DNA of 5,097 nt. Origin: JAHEIJ01 sp040235565 (GTDB lineage: Bacteria > Pseudomonadota > Gammaproteobacteria > UBA6429 > Thiohalophilaceae). Location of the stretch: contig JBECLA010000091.1 of NCBI GenBank assembly GCA_040235565.1, positions 1-5,097 on the forward strand. Direction: 5' to 3'. Position numbers and translations under genes: made by a program. The notes beneath the pieces were generated by a model, which did no database searches, was not told where the DNA came from, and worked only from the letters and a program-made list of their open reading frames with translations. How positions within the stretch are numbered: position 1 is the first letter of the stretch; each line of letters opens with the position of its first letter. Below are positions 1 to 5,097 of the stretch, piece by piece.

Positions 1-2
1 CG

Positions 3-9
3 TTCCTCG
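3..9 (-). promoter_or_regulatory. Shine-Dalgarno-like site of a gene beyond the left edge
   Basis: On the minus strand, just after the pdhB TAA, the sequence reads GCGAGGAACG up to the window edge. The AGGA core (7 to 4) would sit a normal distance from a start codon just outside the window. By family context the next gene is expected to be the E2 dihydrolipoamide acetyltransferase, but no codon of it is visible here. Confidence 0.45.
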
Positions 10-13
10 CTAC

Positions 14-994
14 TTATATTTTGCCCATCACCTTGAGCGCGCCATGATAGACGTCATCGGCGCTCGGAATGGCCGCTTTTTCCAGCCTGGCGTTATACGG
101 CACGGGCACGTCCGCGGCATGGATTCGCACCGGCTGGGCATCCAGGGCATAAAAACAGTCTTCGGTCACCACCGCCATGATTTCCGCGCCGACACCTACT
201 GGTGCCTCGTCTTCTTCGGCCACCAGCACCCGATGGGTTTTTTCGACTGACTTGCGAATTGATTCCCGATCCAGCGGTTTCAGCGCGCGTAAATCAAGCA
301 CTTCAGCACTGATGCCGTCCGCTTCCAGGCGTTTGGCCGCCTGCAGACAAAGATGCACACTGTAGTTGTAACCAATCAGGGTGATGTCCGTCCCTTCGCG
401 CACGATTTCGGCGCCTTCCAGCGGGCGGAAAAATTCCTCGTCCGGGATATCTTCCTTCAGGTTATACATCTGCTCGTGTTCAATGATGATCACCGGATCA
501 TTACTGCGCACGGCGGACTTGAGCATGCCATAGGCATCCAGCGGGCCGCGAGGCGTAACAACGCGCAGGCCAGAGGTACTCATGAACATGCGGGCCAGCC
601 GGGCCGAGTGCTGGGCCGCCAGCTGATGCGCCGTCCCCCCCGGGGTGCGCATTACAATCGGACAGGCAATCTGGCCACCGGACATGTAGCGAATCTTGGC
701 CGCGGCATTGATCAGCGTGTCCAGCGCCAGCAGGGCAAAGTTAATGGACATGATTTCGATGATCGGCCGCATGCCGACCATGGAGGCGCCGATGCCGATG
801 CCGGTATAGGAATTTTCGGAAATCGGGGTATCGATAATGCGTTCCGGCCCGTACTTGTCATACAACCCCGAGGTAGCCTTGTAGGTCCCGCCCGCAACGC
901 CAATGTCTTCCCCCATGGCAATGACCAGCTTGTCATTCGCCATTTCTTCATCATGGGCGCGACGAATCGCTTCCCAGTACGCAGTTTCTGCCAT
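14..994 (-). CDS. pdhB: Pyruvate dehydrogenase E1 component, beta subunit
   Basis: This is the beta subunit of the heterotetrameric E1 enzyme, which decarboxylates pyruvate with thiamine diphosphate (ThDP) and passes the acetyl group to the lipoyl arm of E2 in the cytoplasmic pyruvate dehydrogenase complex. The 326-residue length is normal for the family. Visible family marks are the GED motif at residues 28-30, DTPISE at 55-60 with the conserved ThDP-activating Glu60, RPIIE at 76-80, YMSGG at 103-107, AAQHS at 126-130 with the conserved His129, and a C-terminal transketolase-type domain from about 200 containing GVGAEI and the DVPVPYN stretch near 295-301. It starts 18 bases after the pdhA stop and has only a weak purine-rich stretch before its ATG, so coupling to pdhA is likely. 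The N-terminal MAET, the ENSYTG motif and the PGG-x4-QL stretch resemble cyanobacterial and plastid E1 beta more than the mitochondrial type. A related branched-chain or acetoin dehydrogenase subunit is possible but less likely. Confidence 0.93.
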   Translation of the reverse strand: MAETAYWEAIRRAHDEEMANDKLVIAMGEDIGVAGGTYKATSGLYDKYGPERIIDTPISENSYTGIGIGASMVGMRPIIEIMSINFALLALDTLINAAAKIRYMSGGQIACPIVMRTPGGTAHQLAAQHSARLARMFMSTSGLRVVTPRGPLDAYGMLKSAVRSNDPVIIIEHEQMYNLKEDIPDEEFFRPLEGAEIVREGTDITLIGYNYSVHLCLQAAKRLEADGISAEVLDLRALKPLDRESIRKSVEKTHRVLVAEEDEAPVGVGAEIMAVVTEDCFYALDAQPVRIHAADVPVPYNARLEKAAIPSADDVYHGALKVMGKI

Positions 995-1012
995 ATTCTT
1001 TCTACCCCAAAA

Positions 1013-2023
1013 TTAATTATTCAGCGGACCGATCCAACGCGGATCCGGGCTGTCATCCAGAACGTATTTGGTCAATTCCTCGACTTTCGGTTCCGGACTT
1101 TCTTCCGCGAACTTGACGATGTCATTTTCGATCTCATCATCAATTGCCTTTTCCATCGCCTTGATATCATCATTGCTAACCACACCGGCTTTGATTAAGT
1201 GTTCACTGTAGATCTTGATGGGATCGCGTTTTTGCCATTCCGCTTCCTCTTCCTTGGTCCGATACCCCTTGGCATCCGACATGGAGTGGCCGCGGAACCG
1301 ATAGGTCATAAATTCAATGAAGTACGGGCCCTTACCGCTGCGCACAAAATCAATCGCTTTCTTGGCGGCCTCCATGACGACCTCGATATCCATGCCGTCG
1401 TGCTGACTCGCTTCCATGTCATAGGCACAGACGCGTTTGTACTGGTCCAGCACCGCGGTGGAACGATCGATATGGGTCCCGATTGCATACTGGTTGTTTT
1501 CACAGACAAACAGCACCGGCAAATTCCAGATCTTCGCCATATTCATGGTTTCATGGAAAGTACCCTGGTTATTGGCGCCATCACCCAGGAAACAGATGGC
1601 TATTTGATCCGTACCCTTGTGTTTGCAACCCATTGCCAGGCCCGCCGCCAGCGGAAAGGGCTGGCCGACCAGCGCATAGCCACCCATAAAATTCTGGCTG
1701 GCGTCGAAAATGTGCATGGAACCACCACGGCCCTTGGAAGAACCGGTTTCCTTGCCAAACAGTTCCGCCATTACTTCACGTGGCGGCGCGCCGGTCTTGA
1801 TGGCGTGGATATGATCCCGGTAACCCGTGATGACATAGTCGTTATCTGTACCCTGCCCGGTGCGGGCCATTTCCAGGACGCCGGTAGCCACCGCTTCCTG
1901 GCCGGTATACAAATGCAGGAACCCGCCAATTTTGCGTTCCATGTACGCTTCGAAGGTGCGATCTTCAAAGCGTCGGTAAAAAATCATTTCCCGCAACAGG
2001 CGTTTTTTATCCGCGTCGTTCAT
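1013..2023 (-). CDS. pdhA: Pyruvate dehydrogenase E1 component, alpha subunit
   Basis: This is the alpha subunit of the two-subunit E1 of pyruvate dehydrogenase. It binds the diphosphate end of ThDP through Mg2+ and works with PdhB. The 336 residues match the short bacterial form. The ThDP motif is clear: GDGANNQG at residues 147-154 and the closing ENN at 175-177. Other family marks are HLYTGQEA (37-44), YRDH (68-71), the MAELFGKETG and KGRGGSMH block (85-104), and the active-site loop RFRGHSMSD (242-250). That loop keeps the serine equivalent to phosphorylation site 1 of mitochondrial E1 alpha, while the second site is absent. AAAGGA at 2034-2029 (minus strand), five bases from the ATG, supports the start. 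It is the first gene of a leftward operon and diverges from the fumC pair. The two-subunit E1 contrasts with the single-chain AceE of enteric bacteria. Acetoin dehydrogenase alpha is the main alternative, disfavoured by the cyanobacterial-like PDH features. Confidence 0.93.
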   Translation of the reverse strand: MNDADKKRLLREMIFYRRFEDRTFEAYMERKIGGFLHLYTGQEAVATGVLEMARTGQGTDNDYVITGYRDHIHAIKTGAPPREVMAELFGKETGSSKGRGGSMHIFDASQNFMGGYALVGQPFPLAAGLAMGCKHKGTDQIAICFLGDGANNQGTFHETMNMAKIWNLPVLFVCENNQYAIGTHIDRSTAVLDQYKRVCAYDMEASQHDGMDIEVVMEAAKKAIDFVRSGKGPYFIEFMTYRFRGHSMSDAKGYRTKEEEAEWQKRDPIKIYSEHLIKAGVVSNDDIKAMEKAIDDEIENDIVKFAEESPEPKVEELTKYVLDDSPDPRWIGPLNN

Positions 2024-2055
2024 AGGGATCCTTTATTATGTAGCGTATGGGAACT

Positions 2056-2124
2056 CTCGAGCTGGCGAGCAAGCCCGATGCCGTTAAATCAAAGCGGCGT
2101 ATGATCCGGCTTTTGGCGCTCGAG
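2056..2124. repeat. Nested short inverted repeats in the pdhA leader region
   Basis: Three inverted repeats nest inside each other: CTCGAGC (2056-2062) with GCTCGAG (2118-2124), AAGCC (2071-2075) with GGCTT (2108-2112), and a six-pair inner stem (2078-2083 with 2095-2100, one G-U type pair). The inner loop is 11 bases. No U-run follows on either strand, so it does not look like a simple terminator. It could be an operator or a folded leader of the pdhA mRNA. Each stem is short, and chance is possible. Confidence 0.25.
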
Positions 2125-2167
2125 GTCAAGAATAACGGCCTGGGGAATTCTCACCAACAAGTCAAAA

Positions 2168-2196
2168 ATGTCATATGATTGAATGGCTTATATAAT
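2168..2196 (+). promoter_or_regulatory. Putative sigma70 promoter for the NTF2-like/fumC pair
   Basis: A perfect TATAAT (-10) lies at 2191-2196, and ATGTCA (four of six matches to TTGACA) lies at 2168-2173, exactly 17 bases upstream. The predicted transcript start near 2203 would leave a leader of about 74 bases before the ATG at 2277. The surrounding DNA is AT-rich, so a chance -10 match cannot be excluded, but position and spacing fit well. Confidence 0.45.
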
Positions 2197-2216
2197 AATT
2201 AACTATCCCGTCACAA
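2189..2216 (-). promoter_or_regulatory. Possible weak divergent promoter for pdhAB
   Basis: On the minus strand TTGTGA (2216-2211, four of six -35 matches) is followed after 16 bases by TATATA (2194-2189). If used, transcription would start near 2182 and give pdhA a leader of roughly 160 bases. The -10 overlaps that of the rightward promoter, so the two could compete for RNA polymerase. Both hexamers are weak and lie in AT-rich sequence. Confidence 0.2.
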
Positions 2217-2276
2217 AATCACCCCGGAAGCCACGGGCCTGTACGGGAGCACCAACGTGGGGAAAATCACAACATT

Positions 2277-2681
2277 ATGTCGCAGGAACTCATTCTCAAC
2301 TGGCTCAACCGTGTCAGCGAATCTGTCAAAAAACGGGATCTGGATGCCCACATGGCACTGGTATCAAAAAAAGTGCAGGTCTATGGCATTCCCAATCGGG
2401 AATTTGCACTGGGTTATCGGGACTGGTATCTACGCCGTCGCAACGAATTCAACAATGATCGCCTGGCCAGCCTGAGCTATAAAACCTTGAACATTAAAAC
2501 CATCAGCCTGCGACGCCTGGGTTTTCAAATCACCGAAATCATGCAGGCGACCAATGGCCTGCAGATCGAAATCGACAAGGATATTATGCTGGAGCAGGAA
2601 GATGATAATCAGTGGCGCGTGGTAGAGGAAACCATCCACCAATGGCATCACACCACTAATCAGGATCATGACAATGACTGA
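2277..2681 (+). CDS. NTF2/SnoaL-like small protein, function unknown
   Basis: This 134-residue soluble protein has no signal peptide or membrane segment. Its layout fits the NTF2-like alpha+beta cone fold: an N-terminal amphipathic helix (about 1-28), a VSKKVQVYGIPN turn into the first strand (30-40), a second helix with a YRDWYLRRRNEF block (47-58), and then beta strands with an acidic stretch and a WRVVEE strand (113-118). The C-terminus is rich in His and Asp. NTF2-like proteins range from enzymes to ligand-binding or scaffold proteins, and nothing here fixes a reaction. The ATG at 2277 is the first in the frame; GGGGA 13 bases upstream is a poor ribosome site. It overlaps the fumC start by eight bases, so it is almost certainly co-transcribed with fumC, and a TCA-linked or housekeeping role is only an inference. 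Assignment to the fold is by pattern and not by database search. Confidence 0.75.
   Translation: MSQELILNWLNRVSESVKKRDLDAHMALVSKKVQVYGIPNREFALGYRDWYLRRRNEFNNDRLASLSYKTLNIKTISLRRLGFQITEIMQATNGLQIEIDKDIMLEQEDDNQWRVVEETIHQWHHTTNQDHDND
2662..2665 (+). promoter_or_regulatory. fumC ribosome-binding site deciding the start
   Basis: AGGA lies inside the last codons of the upstream gene. It is eight bases from the ATG at 2674 but only two bases from the ATG at 2668. The spacing therefore favours 2674, giving a protein that begins MTDTKY, which also aligns best with the N-terminus recalled for Pseudomonas FumC. Confidence 0.5.
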
Positions 2682-4059
2682 CACCAAATACCGTACCGAA
2701 CAAGACAGCATGGGGGAACTTCAGGTTCCCGCCGATGCGTTGTACGGTGCCCAGACCCAGCGCGCAGTTGAGAACTTTCCGATCAGCGGGCTCAGTATGC
2801 CGGCTGCCTTCATTCGTGCCCTGGCACTGGTCAAATACAGTTGCGCCGAAGCCAACCTCAAACTGGAACTCATCGAACAAAACAAGGCCCGTGCTATTCA
2901 AACCGCGGCAGAAAAAATTGCCGCCGGTGAATACCTGGAGCAGTTCCCGGTTGATGTGTTTCAAACCGGCTCGGGCACCAGCACCAACATGAACGCCAAT
3001 GAGGTCATTGCGAATCTGGCCAGTGGCACAAGTGGCGAAACCATCCATCCCAATGACCATGTAAACATGAGTCAGAGTTCCAATGACGTCATCCCCACGA
3101 CAATTCATGTCAGTGCCAGCCTGGAAATCAGCCAGAAACTGACTCCGTCCCTGTTGCATTTGATCAATACACTCGAAATACGCGCCGTGGAACTACAGAG
3201 TGTGGTCAAAACCGGTCGTACCCATTTGATGGATGCCATGCCCATTACGCTCGGGCAGGAACTGGGAGCCTGGAAAGATCAACTCCGTGATAACCTGAAC
3301 CGGATCAATGAAAGCCTGAACCGTCTGCATGCTCTGCCGCAAGGCGGGACCGCAGTGGGTTCCGGTATCAATGCCCACCCGGAATTCAGTATCAACGTAG
3401 CCCGGGCGCTGGCAGAAAAAACCGGTATCGCCTTCAGACCCATGACGAATCCTTTTGTGGGGCTCGCTTCGCAGGACACAGCGGTCGAAATGAGCGGGCA
3501 ATTGAAAACCCTGGCGGTGACGCTGATGAAGATCGCCAATGACCTGCGCTGGATGAACAGCGGCCCTCTGGCCGGGCTGAACGAGATCGAATTGCCGGCA
3601 TTACAACCGGGCAGTTCCATTATGCCGGGCAAGATCAACCCGGTCATCCCCGAAGCGGCTGCCATGGTCTGCGCCCAGGTGATCGGCAATGACACCACCA
3701 TCACCCTTGCGGGCCAGTCCGGCAACTTCCAGTTGAATGTCATGTTGCCGGTGATTGCCGCTAACCTGTTGCAAAGCATCGAACTGCTCAGCAACGCCGC
3801 TCGACAACTCGCCGACAAGGCCATTGACGGTTTCGAAGTCCGGCACGACACGCTCCGGCTCGCACTTGATCGCAATCCCATTCTGGTGACCGCCCTCAAC
3901 CGGGTGATTGGCTACGAAAAAGGTGCAGCTATAGCGAAAAAGGCTTATGCCGAAAGTAAGCCCATTTTACAAGTCGCATTAGAAATGACTGATTTGTCGG
4001 AAGAAAGACTAAAGCAATTGCTGGATCCCGAACGATTAACCGAGGGGGGAATCGATTAA
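2674..4059 (+). CDS. fumC: Fumarate hydratase, class II
   Basis: This enzyme reversibly hydrates fumarate to L-malate in the TCA cycle. Class II enzymes are iron-free, oxygen-stable homotetramers in the cytoplasm. The predicted 461 residues (463 if the ATG at 2668 is used) match the family. From the 2674 start, conserved sites are TGSGT (98-102), the SSND substrate loop (135-138), the GRTH motif with the general-base-site His184, and the superfamily signature GSSIMPGKINP (313-323), whose first Ser314 is the expected catalytic serine. The Gly after MP in the signature is typical of fumarase, whereas aspartase usually has Ala. VIPE follows the signature in place of the TQCE of E. coli FumC, as in the second Pseudomonas FumC. 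The gene overlaps the preceding small gene by eight bases (ATGACTGA), which suggests translational coupling and shared transcription from the promoter near 2168-2196. No convincing hairpin terminator follows. Confidence 0.95.
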   Translation: MTDTKYRTEQDSMGELQVPADALYGAQTQRAVENFPISGLSMPAAFIRALALVKYSCAEANLKLELIEQNKARAIQTAAEKIAAGEYLEQFPVDVFQTGSGTSTNMNANEVIANLASGTSGETIHPNDHVNMSQSSNDVIPTTIHVSASLEISQKLTPSLLHLINTLEIRAVELQSVVKTGRTHLMDAMPITLGQELGAWKDQLRDNLNRINESLNRLHALPQGGTAVGSGINAHPEFSINVARALAEKTGIAFRPMTNPFVGLASQDTAVEMSGQLKTLAVTLMKIANDLRWMNSGPLAGLNEIELPALQPGSSIMPGKINPVIPEAAAMVCAQVIGNDTTITLAGQSGNFQLNVMLPVIAANLLQSIELLSNAARQLADKAIDGFEVRHDTLRLALDRNPILVTALNRVIGYEKGAAIAKKAYAESKPILQVALEMTDLSEERLKQLLDPERLTEGGID

Positions 4060-4188
4060 GCCGCTATGTATTATTGCGTATCCAACCATCTTGTCTAAGC
4101 TTATATACTACCCCCCACAGCTTGTAAAACCATCATTTACATAAATCAGTAATAACCAAACCTTACAATATCGCATGGGAGCGAAGTT

Positions 4189-4209
4189 ATGGTTAGGAGG
4201 GAATCGTAA
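4189..4209 (+). other. Possible six-codon leader ORF before the FHA gene
   Basis: ATG at 4189 begins the peptide MVRRES, and its TAA stop shares one base with the ATG of the FHA gene (TAATG). GGGAG at 4177-4181 lies seven bases upstream and could serve as its ribosome site. The two consecutive AGG arginine codons are themselves the strong Shine-Dalgarno of the next gene. This could be a leader peptide with stop-start reinitiation, but a frame this short can arise by chance. Confidence 0.2.
4195..4200 (+). promoter_or_regulatory. Strong Shine-Dalgarno of the FHA gene
   Basis: AGGAGG is a full match to the anti-Shine-Dalgarno and lies eight bases before the ATG at 4209. The alternative ATG at 4218 would be 17 bases away, so 4209 is the start. 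A TAG at 4194-4196 closes the same frame upstream. Confidence 0.75.
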
Positions 4210-5097
4210 TGAGGCATATGAACGACGTTAAAAGAAACACCCAGCTGAACTTAAAGAATTTTAAAGAAGCCGCTAACAAGAATGACTCGTTTTACCAGTT
4301 CAAACACAGTGAAATCGCGACGGCTTTAGACAAAATTTACGCCCATCTGGGCGTCCTGCTGGAACAACTACACACACTACCGAACGGTGTGCTTGCCAGT
4401 TGTGAAATTGGCAATATGTGCCGCCTGGAAAACGTGTACCAACAGGATTATCGCGTATTTTCCGAGACCACTATGCATCATGAGACGCTGGGGCTGACTT
4501 TCCTCAATGTTTGTGAAAAAACCTGTCAGGTCACCGACATCAAAACGGGCGATAAAGAACGCCTGCGGCATGAATTAAAGCATTTTGGCCTTGATATCGT
4601 CAGGCAGGCGGATGACAAGGTTGAAGTTGAAGGAAAATTCTCTTCCAGCATAGTTTTCAGCTCCAACTTTCATGAAAACAAAATCTGTCTGGAAATCAAA
4701 AATATTGAGAATACCGAATCCCAGGTCTATGAACTTGACCCACGCAGCGTGACAGAACTGTTTTTTGATGAACTGGATAACTTCATCTTACGTGATGAAA
4801 ATGCTTTCATTCGTCACATCAGGGTTCAGGAACATGCTATCGAAACGGCAGCCTACCCTCCTTCTCTTGATCAGGACGACCTTTCCATGACGGAAGTCAT
4901 GGAAGCCCCGTTGTTAAGGGAACTGTTCAGTAACCAACAGCGCCTGTTCCTGACATATCATGAAAAGATAAAGGAAGTCAGATCCGACGATGAGGGAATG
5001 CTGATTGGTCGGGGTGCCAACAACGATCTCCTTGTGCCCTCTGATCTCGCATCACGCAAACATGCTCGCATTGTCTACCGTAAAGGCAAGTTTGTCG
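4209..5097 (+). CDS. FHA-domain protein with N-terminal domain of unknown function (partial, 3' end missing)
   Basis: The frame is open from 4209 to the right edge, giving 296 residues without a stop, so the C-terminus lies outside. No signal peptide or membrane segment is seen. Residues 1-60 are mostly helical and charged, and 60-205 look like a mixed alpha/beta domain with a strand-rich part (about 137-175) followed by a helix holding FFDELDNFIL (185-194). An acidic linker follows at about 208-235. From about 245 an FHA domain begins: LFLTY strand, LIGRG with Gly267-Arg268, NND (271-273), and SRKHARI with Ser282, Arg283 and His285, which are the core phosphothreonine-binding residues. FHA domains bind phosphothreonine peptides, so a signalling or assembly role is likely. 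The FHA sequence resembles those fused to adenylate cyclase domains, but no cyclase motif is visible in the N-terminal part. I recall similar N-terminal regions in uncharacterised proteobacterial proteins, unverified. The gene follows fumC by 149 bases and may be a separate unit. Confidence 0.85.
   Translation, partial: MRHMNDVKRNTQLNLKNFKEAANKNDSFYQFKHSEIATALDKIYAHLGVLLEQLHTLPNGVLASCEIGNMCRLENVYQQDYRVFSETTMHHETLGLTFLNVCEKTCQVTDIKTGDKERLRHELKHFGLDIVRQADDKVEVEGKFSSSIVFSSNFHENKICLEIKNIENTESQVYELDPRSVTELFFDELDNFILRDENAFIRHIRVQEHAIETAAYPPSLDQDDLSMTEVMEAPLLRELFSNQQRLFLTYHEKIKEVRSDDEGMLIGRGANNDLLVPSDLASRKHARIVYRKGKFV

Noticed and set aside
353..2104. Two long plus-strand open frames (281 and 301 codons) lying opposite pdhB and pdhA
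   Set aside because: They are antisense to strongly supported genes, their translations are rich in His, Arg and Gly with no family likeness, and they arise from the codon bias of the true genes.
2154..2174. Minus-strand mini-ORF MTFLTCW in the pdhA upstream region
   Set aside because: It has no ribosome-binding site and is short enough to be chance.
2183..2475. Two short plus-strand frames over the start of the NTF2-like gene
   Set aside because: They overlap a better frame with plausible fold and coupling to fumC, and their products are compositionally random.
2656..3159. A 167-codon minus-strand frame over the fumC start
   Set aside because: It is opposite conserved fumarase sequence and has no family motif; it is a shadow.
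3279..3899. A 206-codon minus-strand frame inside fumC
   Set aside because: It is antisense to a well-supported fumarase, low in recognisable motifs, and has no context as a gene.
4033..4059. Direct repeat CGATTAA at 4033-4039 and 4053-4059
   Set aside because: It is seven bases long, lies within the fumC coding end, and has no further context.
4097..4123. AAGCT...AGCTT inverted repeat after fumC as a terminator
   Set aside because: The stem is only five base pairs with a 17-base loop and no following T-run.
4104..4169. TATACT (4104-4109) and TACAAT (4164-4169) as -10 boxes for the FHA gene
   Set aside because: Neither has a -35 hexamer at acceptable spacing; TTTACA at 4136-4141 is 22 bases from TACAAT. 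The gap is AT-rich, so such matches are expected by chance.

Overview
The window looks like a piece of a proteobacterial chromosome, most likely gammaproteobacterial. The basis is moderate GC, tightly packed genes with Shine-Dalgarno sites, and a class II fumarase that reads very like the second FumC of Pseudomonas (recalled from memory, not searched). It carries central carbon metabolism genes and the start of an FHA-domain protein. I see no mobile element, CRISPR array, tRNA or rRNA.

Left half (14-2023, minus strand): pdhA then pdhB in transcription order, the alpha and beta subunits of the thiamine-diphosphate E1 component of pyruvate dehydrogenase, 18 bases apart. Just after the pdhB stop, at the window edge, lies a minus-strand Shine-Dalgarno-like AGGA. 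The operon therefore probably continues to the left, most plausibly into the E2 gene. Bases 2024-2276 are a divergent intergenic region with a good sigma70-type promoter pointing right, a weaker one pointing left that overlaps it, and inverted repeats that would lie in the pdhA leader.

Middle (2277-4059, plus strand): a small gene for an NTF2/SnoaL-like protein of unknown role overlaps the start of fumC, so the two are probably co-transcribed and translationally coupled. Pyruvate dehydrogenase makes the acetyl-CoA that enters the TCA cycle and fumarase acts late in that cycle, so the divergent arrangement groups genes of related metabolism.

Right end (4060-5097): a 149-base AT-rich gap has no convincing terminator and no well-spaced promoter. 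After it a plus-strand gene starts behind a very strong Shine-Dalgarno and runs off the window. Its first 296 residues are an N-terminal region of unknown function and the first part of an FHA phosphothreonine-binding domain. A six-codon reading frame ends exactly on its start codon.

No complete new system is visible. The most open items are the NTF2-like protein coupled to fumC, the N-terminal domain of the FHA protein, and the mini-ORF before it.
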